Shown here: positions 43,654 through 53,988 of the stretch, in pieces
Layout of the letters: every line of letters starts with the position of its first letter
Position numbering within the stretch: the stretch's first letter is position 1
From: Physcia stellaris
Lineage: Eukaryota; Ascomycota; Lecanoromycetes; Caliciales; Physciaceae
Direction: 5' to 3'
DNA length: 64,000 bases
Assembly: GCA_018902385.1 (NCBI GenBank)
Contig: JABSSW010000075.1
Location: 62,001-126,000 of the forward strand
Made by a program: the position numbers and the translations under genes
The notes under the pieces: generated by a model
What the model saw: the letters and a program-made list of their open reading frames with translations, nothing else
Databases searched by the model: none
Told to the model about the DNA's origin: nothing

Positions 43654-45973
43654 TTGTGCTGAAGAGCTTGAAAGGTCTCAATCCTGATTAGAAACCCGGT
43701 TGTATATTCTATTGGGAGCTGACCAGTATGAACAGGAATCTAAAGTTTTGCTTGGAATATACGAGGACGCAGTCTTCTTTGAGGCTGTCACGGCTAGTCA
43801 GACCCCTGGATTTGACGCGCTCGACACGATTGTAATCCATCCTGCATAACTCGAGATCTGCCGACACCAACGGAACCGGGGTCTCGTGCGGGAAATTTCC
43901 GCACTGTCATGCCAACTGCCAAGCCCGAGGTAACGCCGCGTCTTGAAAGTCCCTTTCGAGATTTGCAAAATAGTGCTGGAGATATCTTATAGCTGACAAT
44001 GTACTGTAGATCTATTTTTGAGATCATTCTTTACAATTTTGAAAGGCATCTTTGATAGAAATACGCTACGCCTTCATTGGTTGGTATGCTTGGCAGGGGG
44101 GTTCTGGTAAATCCACAGCATTCAACTGTTGCAGTGCTTACACCATGGATGGGTAGATCGAAGGTTCCCGCAGTCATAGGGATGTTTACTGAAGCTGATG
44201 ACTGTGGAGGAGAAAGTTCATCAACAGACGAGGTAAGAAATGGGGCGCTGATTAGACGTTTGCCTCCAGCACCTCCAAGGATGAGGACACGACCTCCCTA
44301 ATGTTGTGTAATGTGACTATATTAAACATCGGTTGATTTACAAATAGTTTTTCATGCTATCGAAAAAGAATAGTCAAATAGAGGCTCATCTCGTGAAACC
44401 TCTCGCCAGTGTTGTTCGTGCGCATGCGACTCCCCGAAAATGGGTCCCCGGGAGAGAAATGATATTCCTGAAAACATTAATTCACTGTCGAAGGCTTTCA
44501 AATTGAATACAAATCGGTCAAACCTAGACGGCATCCCAGATCTGCTTTCTGTGTTCTTTTACAGACAGAGAGGGATTAGTACTAATGATGTTGCATGATC
44601 ATCCTAGAATGATGAAAAGACTCTAGTAGTACTCACCAAGAAAAGCTGTGTTATCATACCATTCGGTTAATGATCAGACAGTCATTTGTCTCCTCCTCGT
44701 CTGATCTTGTCCATATGTTTCCGCGGAAATCTGACCCCTTGTGAAAGTGAGAGAAAGCAGCCTTTGAGAGGTACCTTTAGCTTCCAATTTCTCTTGGTCT
44801 TTCCTTCTTCCTGGAGTGTTCCGAATTCGACTCTGTGCGTTGGAAAAAGAAAATGCTTGGCATTATATTTGGCGAAGGATGATTCGCTTTGTCACATAAT
44901 TCTAAAGATGGGGCTTAAGGGACCAGGTACAGTAGGAGAGATAACTGAGAGAAAGAGGCAGAGAGGGTGAACCAACCCGAAGCCGGTCTTTGGTTGATTG
45001 GTTGATTGGGTTTTGTCGGCCTCCGAGTGCTTCAACGTAGAATCTTCGGTAGTTTGTTAGTGTAGTGGTTACCTCATGGTATACCCTGTGTAGCAACAAT
45101 GATAATCGGAGCCATTTCTCCGTCCATTGAACATTCTCTTCGTTTTGCTTCTTCGTTAGCGCGGATTACTATCTGCAATTAATCAATGTTTTATGAAATT
45201 ATGACCTAGTGAGCAAGGCGCCCAATGGTGCAAACCGTACAAAAAAGGCTCTGCATCGCATCGCATCACACCACTATAACTTCATAGCAAACCGTACGGC
45301 CGAGGCTTCGCACCGAACCGTACCACGAGACCGTGGTGCATCGATAGTGCAAGTGGTTCGGTTCACCATTGGGCTTCTTGCTAGTGAGTATTTCTCGCCG
45401 ACCTGACACCCGGCGTCTTGATAACGCAGCTAAAGATACCTGTCAGACGCGTACAGAGTGGTAAGGACGTACCTTATGTAGTGTTGCATCATATTATTTC
45501 TTATTCCTACAATTCACTATGCCCCACCTGGGTACTTCGTACAACTGCATAAGCCACAATCCAGGCCAAAGCTGAGATAACCAACAGATAGAATACACGT
45601 CGGCATTGCTCTGTCGATCAACACATGCTGGTGGTCGGAATTTTCTTCCCCAGCCCAATTAAATTGGTCGGTAACAAGCCTCGTGGCTGGATACTATTGA
45701 AGTACAGCCAGGTGTATGCGATACCCACTTTCGATTCCTGCACCCCCACTTTTCCGCAAAACTAACACCAATTGAGTACTATCGTATTCCCATTGTACTG
45801 GTTGCAGTGAGTGAAGCTCAATGATGTAGAAGAGCAGGTGAACCAGTCTCGGAACCATGACTCCCACCTTGTTCTATAACATAAAGCCCTCAACTGCCCC
45901 GTTCTTCATTCTTCATTCTTCATCCTTTACTTGACTCAAAACCATCAAGACTCTATTTGCACTTTAAAGCACC
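43654..45973. other. Gap with one dispersed repeat copy
   Basis: It contains the repeat at 43973-44100. Other frames lack support. At about 45055 a TAGTGTAGTGG stretch resembles a tRNA D-arm, but no T-arm follows. Confidence 0.5.
43973..44100. repeat. Dispersed repeat, copy A (partner 46736-46859)
   Basis: The right 60 bp aligns closely with 46800-46859 (GATAGAAATACGCTA...CTTCATTGG...GCTTGGCAGGGG). The left part is looser. Most differences in the core are transitions. It is probably a small transposon relic or part of one. Confidence 0.65.
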
Positions 45974-46547
45974 ATGGTTTTCATCATTGACGCTCACACC
46001 GAGCCCGTCAACCCTCCATCTGCCTCGCCTGTCCTAACCCACGCTCAAATATGGGCCGGCGCTCTGTTCGAAATTCGGAACAAGCCGCTCTTCTTCCCGA
46101 CCATCGTTTCGAGCGAAGTCATTTCAGAAACCGAAGAGGAGATCGTGATACGCTCCCAAATGACAGAACACTCTACCACAGGTCACACTCCAGGCGAACA
46201 TGTGACTAGGTTTGCTCTGTCTCCTCCCAACAAGGTATACTCATCCCCTCATCCCCGGGGCCCGCTTGTCCATTCACTTGTTACGGGTAAAGCGCTGAGA
46301 TTGTGTCTCGCAGTCCGATGGGGTTGATGATAGTACTCCTAATTTCCATCTCATTTGCATCGTCGGTCAAGGTTCCGGAGGGGATACAGACTTGTACTTG
46401 ACGGTCATCTACGAATGGAACGAGAAGGAAGCAGAGAAGGGTAGCGACAGACACGAGGAGATGAAGGAAGGCAATTATCATCCCAGTGGACTGGCGAAAG
46501 ATGTGGTCGACTATACTCGCAAATTGGTAAAGAATGGCGAGTTGTGA
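45974..46547 (+). CDS. DUF1857-like (SRPBCC fold) protein, 164 aa
   Basis: Exons are 45974-46234 and 46314-46547 (495 nt). The 79-nt intron joins FALSPPNK to SDGVDDSTPNFHLICIVGQG. The opening MVFIIDAHTEPVNPPSASPV with LTHAQIWAGAL is characteristic of fungal DUF1857 proteins, which adopt a START/SRPBCC-type lipid or ligand-binding fold. The C-terminal part YLTVIYEWNEKEAEKGSDR and LAKDVVDYTRKLVKNGEL fits the final long helix. Some relatives lie in secondary-metabolite clusters, but no cluster is visible here. The ligand is unknown. Confidence 0.8.
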
Positions 46548-47318
46548 GGGACGTGAAACCTGTATTTGTGGTTAGCTGTCAGAGTACTGTTACGTGGAGA
46601 AGGGCCTGCGTTTGCTTCTTTGATGTTTGACCGCTGTTTAGCCCACATGGTTAATTGACCCATATTCTACGTCCATGTCTCAGACAGTATTTTCAGAGTA
46701 CGCGGATCAAAGCGTGAAGAATAGTCTGCGAAGTCGTGCTGAAATTACCTTATAATCTTGCAGCGTAGGTCTATGTTTGAGACGAGCCTGTACAAGTTTG
46801 AAAGGCATTTATGATAGAAATACGCTATACCTTCATTGGTTAGTATGCTTGGCAGGGGATTTCAGAGGGTGAAAAGTCTGAACGCAGGCCTCTGCTCCTG
46901 TATTCATAACACAGTACGGATTAACACAATCGAATATTAAAACATACTTCTATGTTTACGACATGGTCATTCTGGACCGCCTTGAGGTGTGAGGTATATA
47001 TTCCTCGGCTCTTGCAGTATGAGTACGGAGGTATACAAGAATAGATTCCTACAGGCGGGGTTGATGCTGCCACTGTCACCAAGTATCTTTTTCAAATCCC
47101 ATCGCTCGAAATCCCCAACCTTAAAGCGGAGCTAGTCCAGATGTTGCAATACAGATCAAAGGAGACAGATCCATGCACATTAGGTTGATACTCGAATCAG
47201 GATATCACGATACTTTGACGACGGCCACACACTCGACGTAAACGATTTGTAGAAGACAGATTTTGGGTCGCGGTCGACAATGCGGGTTCCGTTGTGAGAA
47301 GAGACACACTCAGAGTTA
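46548..47318. other. Gap with one dispersed repeat copy
   Basis: It contains the repeat at 46736-46859 and no supported gene. Confidence 0.5.
46736..46859. repeat. Dispersed repeat, copy B (partner 43973-44100)
   Basis: Same orientation as copy A, about 2.76 kb away. In the core it has TATACC where A has TACGCC, and TTAGTA where A has TTGGTA. Confidence 0.65.
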
Positions 47319-49125
47319 TCACCTGATCCTGGATATTCCCTTGAAAATTTCCAGTTCCTCGACCAAAGGCACAACGATACCTTCGTAAACTTTCAATTGA
47401 ACCTCCTCATGAGCTAGGCTCATGTCGCGGACGTCAAAGGGTTGCAGTAGACACCTGCGGACAACATCTCCGTAGACGTTGCCCATCTCGTCATAGACTA
47501 GGCTGAGCAACCTGAAAGCTGTCTTCGAATTCGCGACTTCTTCACTTGCGTCCTCGTCTTCGGAGACTCTCATGAATTGCAAGGTCTTCCCGAAGCAAAG
47601 CTCGATCAAAGTGAGACCTAAGGCGAATAGAACTTCGCTCCTTATCCTATGGTTGTTGTTTGAAAGGGCTGCAGTGCTCGATGTCAGATCCGTCTCTAGC
47701 ATGCATTGTTTCCATGGCAGGTACGGATATAGAGAGCGAGAAGAACGTGTCCGCACGTTCTTCTCGTGGAAATAGATATCATGGCTACTCCAGCGGGACT
47801 TGAGCCAGGATGTACCATCTAGCTGCAGAACGCTAGAAGCCAGGGTCACTGCAATCTCCAATCGTTCTTTCTTGAGAAGCGAGGCTGAAGACGAATTATA
47901 ATTGCGCTGGCTCAAGATCTCACTCAAACTTCTTGTTTGAGGCTGCTCAACGAGTACTGTATCAGCACGGTATAGGTAGTGTTTGTGGTCGTGGTCTTCA
48001 TTGTCCGCTAGGAAGCCCATTGGCTCGCCGTGTTTGGACGTACATAATGTACGACAGATATCTGCTATCGCCGAAGCAGATAAGGCCGACGAGAGTTGAG
48101 GTTGAGATGGTCCGATGTTTGCTGGGTTCTTTGATGGATCTGTTCCGAACCTGACGCCTCTCTTGGGTCCAGCAACCTTTGGAGCAACACTGATGTTCAG
48201 CTTTTCGGTTATCAATGGCTTGACTTCGATCTCTTGCCAGTCATTTGTCAGTGCGAATGCGACTCCATCCCGCGACCTTGCCAATAGAACACGGAATAGG
48301 AATTTTGAATCTGCGTCAGTCTGGGAATTTTCCGCAATTTGTGGTCGCAACTCCAACCTCAAGCTGGCAACATGATAGTCGCTACACTGGCACTTCCAGC
48401 AGTCTCCTGCTATAAGAACCTGATATAGACTTGCAGCATGTCTTCTGATCGCTTTGATATCGGCAGTGGGTCGTTTCATCTTTCGACTTCGCCTGGTGGG
48501 CTCAAGATAGATATTTTGGCGCGTGATGTCTCGGAGATCTTTGTTGGCTTTCTCAATGGCATTGATCAACTCCTGATATGCATTTTTCGAGAGTGTCATC
48601 TTGAGACGTTTCATCTCTCGCTCAACGACAGAGTACTCTTCCCACATGACCTAATCATGAACATTAGATACAACGTCACGGATGTTCAAAATTTGCGCGG
48701 GATCCAGCAGGTCTAAGAGCGTACGGTCTACTCACATCGCCCGATGTTGTAACCCCGAGCTTGCGGCACATTGCGCTCAGATTCTGAACCATGGTCTTGA
48801 TAGTCCGGACATATACTTCATAGGATCTGTCTAACCGCTGCCGTAGTCGCTCGGCATACACTGAACTCTGCCAATCCACTCCACGTGGATGCGACATCAG
48901 CCGAGCCATGTCGTCTTCGGAGTCGACGATGTCGATAAGAAGCCCTTCAATGGTATCCAGATAATAGACATACTGGGTTTCCACCACATTTGCATAACTC
49001 TGGAGTCTGATCCGGTACTGTCGCCAACGCTTGATCGTCTCGATACCTTCCGTAAAGTGAGAGATGCCCTTAATGATTATAGGGAAGACCGCGAGGGCGA
49101 TGCCAGCTACTTCGATACCGGACAT
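47319..49125 (-). CDS. DUF7580-type fungal protein, 573 aa
   Basis: Exons are 49125-48736 and 48650-47319. The 85-nt intron has GTGAGT, TCTAATG and GATTAG. The N-terminus MSGIEVAGIALAVFPIIIKG with RWRQYRIRLQSYANVVETQ is typical of this fungal family, which opens with a hydrophobic helix like HeLo-type signalling proteins. The middle has NAYQELINAIEKANKDLRDI and RRHAASLYQVLIAGDCWKCQ. The C-terminal half (LYPYLPWKQ...LFALGLTLIELCFGKTL) resembles a degenerate kinase-like lobe. The function is unknown. It is often found with STAND/NLR-like genes, and here it is head-to-head with an AcuF zinc-finger gene, 477 bp apart. Confidence 0.72.
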
Positions 49126-49602
49126 CGTTGGGACTATGATTGCGATTCTGCGAGATAGTAATGTCAGATTATCTGGATGGCGGATAGTATTTCCATGAGG
49201 CTGAGAAATGCGTACAGTGAGGGGTTCTGCTTATGTCGGCCAGGCGCATACACCGCGGCGATGATTGGTTGAAGTGGTAGTGAGGCTACGAAGGAGCTCT
49301 CAACGTCATCTCGTAGCCAAAAACCCAACAACTTAAACGCTTTCTGTAGGTTGCAGGCAAGTACACAGGGCAAATTCGCTCCAGGCTATTTGTTTTTGTA
49401 TCGATGATCTTGGGACACTCTCCTCTTGCAAATTTGAGTACGGATTTCATCGCACATCATCATATTTATCCATCGCAACCCGAACAAACCAACGAGAGCA
49501 CGACTAGGGAAATACGCCCAAGTATAGCACTTCATTTATGACACTTTACTTTTTTAATTCCAAAGACGGGCAAACTTGATCTGACAAGTGGTTTATCTTG
49601 CG
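49126..49602. promoter_or_regulatory. Shared divergent promoter region, 477 bp
   Basis: It separates the starts of the DUF7580-type gene (minus) and the AcuF/SANT gene (plus). No TATA box stands out on either side. The short distance suggests the two may be co-regulated. Confidence 0.45.
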
Positions 49603-52600
49603 ATGATGGCAGCGTCCATCTCATCGTCGATTGTTGCAAGCTTGAAGGCGTTCAATGCATTGATTGAGAAGCTCAATTCTACCGATCCGGACGATCTTCC
49701 GGAGTCTCTCTCTATTGGGCAATGGGAAGATGAGCTGGGTCGCCTTCGTATGTGGGCAGCCAACATCGGTGCTCACAAAACCGGCCAATCGTCCCTCGAC
49801 TTTCGCTTGCGCGACGCGTCCCACATTCGGAACCAAATCTTGAAACTGCTCAAACACGTGGAAGCAAGCATAGACAGCGCTCAAGAACTACTTTTTGAGC
49901 GTCCAGATAGTGATGAAGAAACCTTTTCCGACGATGATGGTGACGACGAGGGTGAGGCTCCAGGTTCTATCCTGGAAGAGTTACTGGCTAGTCTGGCTGC
50001 CATCATAAAGTCGCTGTTCCAACTTTCTATGCTTGTCCGAAAGCCAGCGCAGCATGATCTATACGCAGGATCAAGTCGCGCAGACGTCGCCGCGTTCGAG
50101 CCTTTCTATTATCGCCATGTGAGAGATAAATTTCCAGACGCGAACGAGAGCCTCATCTCACGACTAGGATCTGCTATTGCGAGAAGGAAGATGTACCTCA
50201 AGTACAGAGAGCGGCATGCAGCTAAGCTCAGACAGGGTATCAACACTATAGCTACCGGGACCCATGGGGAGACCAACGAAGGAGCTTTGACAGTGATGTC
50301 AGAAACTGTCGCCACTGACCTCCAGAATTGGAATATTGACTTCGAGGAGAGCGCATCAGCTTCTGGAGAGTCGCAAACGTCTTATGCAGCAACGTTGATG
50401 AGGGGAGGAAATCTTACTATTCCGCCTCCACCGAAAGAGTCGCTAGAAGGTAATCCATTCGAGTGCCCTCTTTGCTATCACATAGTCACAATCGAATCGA
50501 CTCAATCCTGGAATAAGCACGTTTTCCTGGATCTACAGCCTTACATGTGTCTAGATCTGGGCTGTAAAACACCGCAAAAGCTGTATGCCACAAGACATGA
50601 TTGGCTTCGGCATAGGAAAGAGGGTCATCCAGATGAGTGCGATTGGAAGGCTGTTTGCCAAGAAGAGAGCAAGTGTCCGCTCTGTGGTGAAGGTTTCCAA
50701 AACGATATGCAGCTTGATAAGCATAACGCCCGCCATTTGCAAGATCTTGCTCTATTTGTCCTGCCTCAAAGTCTCTATGGCATCAATGAAGAGGAAGAAG
50801 ATCCGAGCACACAAGGCTCCCGTGCTGGGAATGAGGCCGGATCTTCTAGTGTTGAAGATCTGGACCTGGACTCACTCCAGTCGCAGAGCAAAGATGGTCC
50901 TCCAATTTCAAGTTACTGGTCTCTTCCTGACCAAACCAATTTCAATAATCTCATCCATCATTTCGGAACCAATTGGCAAGCCATTGCCGATCACATGAAA
51001 ACCAAGACACAAACTATGGTATATATACATAACTTTTTTAACCATGTCACTATTGTTCTTCTGTCTATGTTGTGTTCCTTCAAAATCTTTTTTCGTTTGT
51101 TTAATGATCAATTGCCTTCGAAATACGCTAATAATTACGCTTCTTTAGGTCAAGAACTATTACTATCGACAGGTGGAGCGGGGTGAGAGTAAGCTTATCG
51201 AGCAGGCTGCGCTGGCAGCTGATGAAAAAATCAAACGCGGTGAGGATATGGGCCAGCCGCCTCCGCTCTCGATCAGGATACTTCTGGAACGGCGTTATGA
51301 TACTGGTCCTCATCATGTTCCTCAGATACAGCTAGCACCAAGTGTAGACCACAATGAGCTTGAGACAGGTTCCTCAAGTTCGCGTAATAGTGCATCAGAT
51401 CCTAGTTTGGAAGCTCGATTGAGTGATCGAGATCCAGAAGGCTGGAACTTTGATCATGTGGCTGGCGAGTTCGATTGGGACGATAGTGAGTCACATCGGC
51501 CTGCAATCCGACAAGAGCGGCTGGATAGCCACGCTCATCCCGTACCCGACGAGCATCCTTACGAAGAGAAACAACGACTGAAGTGGGAGTTTGAAGAAAT
51601 GAAACGGCAAAGATCCGAACGCAGAGAAAGGCAGAAGCTTGAGCCGGACTACCTTGAGGAACAGAAGCGGCTGAATAGCCACGCTGATCCCATACTCGAT
51701 GAGCATCCTTACGAAGAGCAGAAGCGACTCAAGTGGGAGATTGAACAACTGAAACGACAAAGATCCGAAGAACGGAAAGAAAAACAGAAGCTTGAATCAG
51801 ACTACCATGAGGAACAGAAGCTGCTTGAAACCCGGACGCTAGCCAAATTGAGAAATGAGCGCCACGATGTGACAGCTCGTATACTGCAGAGAAAAGAGAA
51901 ACTTAGCCCCGAGGATATTGAAGAGAATTCTAGCAGAGAGGATTTTGAGGAAAAGGCTAGGATAAGACGTGAAGGGGAAAAAATAGAAGAAGAAACAGAA
52001 CGTATCGATGCGGATCCTGAATTCCAAGAAGCCTACAGTGAGATGGGGGCTGAACCCCATAATGAGGCACAGATGGCAGCTGGAGCTCCAAGCACCTGGG
52101 ACGACGAATTAAAGAAAGCGGAGCGCGAGGAAAAGAAACTTGGGGAAACTCAACTCCAGTATTCTAAAGCCGAAGGATATGGAGCTCGAAGGAAGTCTGA
52201 AGATAAGTTAGCTGATCTGAATAAGGACGCCGTCAGCTTTCCTGCCAGCGACGAATCAGCAGCAGAAAGCACAAACTCCGACAAAGAGGAGATACAGCAA
52301 TTGTTTCCCGAAGATCGCACAAATACGGCACGTTATAGCCAGGGGATCGAGAAGCAGGTCGGAGCCACGGCATCCAAAAACGTCTCCCAAGGCCATCAAG
52401 TAGAGCGCGCAAGCCAGGATGAAGAACCTCAAAATCCGTCGATGCGGACGTATACCCAATCACGCCGGCCAAGGTCGAGCAGCCAGCCCGACAACCCCGA
52501 TCCGAACGAAAAGCTCAATGACCGCTACGACCCCGACCTCAGCGTGCAGAAAGTGTTTCACACGGAGCCGAATATAGGGAAACTGACCAAGGAAGCCTGA
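49603..52600 (+). CDS. AcuF-type C2H2 zinc finger, SANT/Myb and coiled-coil protein, 955 aa
   Basis: Exons are 49603-51018 and 51149-52600. The 130-nt intron (GCTAATAAT branch) lies inside the SANT domain and joins KTKTQTM to VKNYYYRQVERGE. Domains in order: a helical N-terminus with ELGRLRMWAANIGAHKTGQS (residues 1-110); an acidic linker; an AcuF-like zinc region near residues 285-390 (FECPLCYHIV, LQPYMCLDLGCKTPQ, WLRHRKEGH, SKCPLCGEGF...KHNARHLQDLALFVLP); a SANT/Myb domain near 445-490 (SYWSLPDQTNFNNLIHHFGT, NWQAIADHM); and a 400-residue charged coiled coil. The coil contains two tandem 50-residue repeats. It is probably nuclear and DNA- or chromatin-associated. The gene name acuF belongs to a relative and does not define the function here. 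Confidence 0.8.
51518..51820 (+). repeat. Intragenic tandem repeat, 150-bp period, two copies
   Basis: Copies begin at 51518 (RLDSHAHPVPDEHPYEEKQR) and 51668 (RLNSHADPILDEHPYEEQKR). Each is about 50 residues and contains LKWE, KRQRSE and a closing DY.EEQK. The second has one extra residue. The reading frame is kept, so copy number could vary without breaking the protein. Confidence 0.8.
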
Positions 52601-53988
52601 CATCATCATCATCGTCAGATAATCATAGTCAGATGTTTGATGGGTACAGTGCTGTGGCCAGAGCGACGATGTTCCAGCACGCGAAGGGGCAAGAATGGAG
52701 AAATTAATGGCGATGCTTTGCCCAAGCGGTCAACTCAACCCCGGGATGGGAATAGAGGATGGATGAATTAGATCTTTTAAGAGCGATTTTCTGGATTGGA
52801 TAAAGAATACAGTTTTCACACACACCGCTTCTCGGCACGAGATTTCCTTTCTGTCAGCTTAGCCGACATCAATATCCAGTACTGATCGAGCGTGAATAAA
52901 AGTGTTCATCGCCTGGAGGAGAAGAGAAGAAAAAGAAAAGAAGAAGAAGAAGAAGTAGAAGAGGGAAGAAAGAAGATAAGAAATGCAATCGTTGCGAATT
53001 ATTTGCTGATTTTATTTTCTCGTGAATCTCGCTCAATCACAGTCTTTCACGTATAAGACCATCTACCAAAACGCAATCCCACTGTAACTTCCCAAATCCA
53101 ACTTCTCCTTCTCTCAAACCCCATCGCCAAATCCACTACCTCACAACCCAAATACATTCCTCCAACCTCCAACAAAACCACCCAACTCTCAAAACCTACA
53201 CAATCACATCACATCCACCCATAATCACATCCCAATCCAGTAAAACCATCGCAGCACGACATACCACTCCCTCAAACATCCCATATCCGCCCTACATAAC
53301 CCTCAAAACCCAGACCCAAACCCTGTAAACGGAAAACGGCATATCCTGTGATTGCCATCCTTATCACCTCATACATTGTCTAATCCCATCTTCTCATTTT
53401 ACGAGATCAGAGAGCGAGATAGATACATAGATACACATAACACTACGGTAATTATCCAGACTAATTCTACTACAAATCCTCTTTCAACGCAATCGAAACC
53501 CCCTTGTTCAAAGCCGGAAGATAGATGTTTGGATGGGTACGGAGATTTGATCGTTCGAGTCCGTGGTAGGGAGGGGGGTTTGAGATAGTGTGATGGGTGT
53601 TTCTCGTGATGTGTTTGTTTTATGAGTGGTGAGGATCTGGGTGGGCTAGCGGGTTGATGTGTATGCTTTAACATATTATTAATGGAGAGGTATGACAGGA
53701 ATGGGGTCGAGGCTGGAGGTTCAGCAAGCCAAGCTACACCACACGAACTCACCATCACGATAACCATCCAAATGGTGTGCTAGAACACGAAGTAAGCAGA
53801 CAGTCGTCAAAGAAGATAATATCTACTCGTTATGCCTATTCATATGTTCATGCGCTCCTCATCCATATCAAACAGCCAGCAAGAATCCTCCAGCGCTTTC
53901 AAGCACAATCAGCAAAAGCAATGGAAATCGCTATGCCCGCAAACACGTTCAAACACGCCCTTTATCTCCATCATTATCGCCATCATCA
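52601..53988. other. Convergent 3' region with purine tract and G-poor stretch
   Basis: This separates the 3' ends of the AcuF/SANT gene and VPS13. A GAA-rich purine run lies at about 52917-52983. From about 53080 to 53345 the plus strand is almost free of G. Short frames such as 53399-53767 are shadows of this bias. Confidence 0.55.
53300..53323 (-). other. Potential G-quadruplex motif
   Basis: Four GGG runs on the minus strand (plus-strand CCC at 53300, 53309, 53315 and 53321) with loops of 6, 3 and 3 bases satisfy the usual G-quadruplex rule. It lies about 670 bp past the VPS13 stop codon, in the likely transcription-end region. Confidence 0.45.

Noticed and set aside
45048-45080. tRNA-like TAGTGTAGTGG (A-box match)
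   Set aside because: No anticodon stem, T-arm or B box follows at the right distance.
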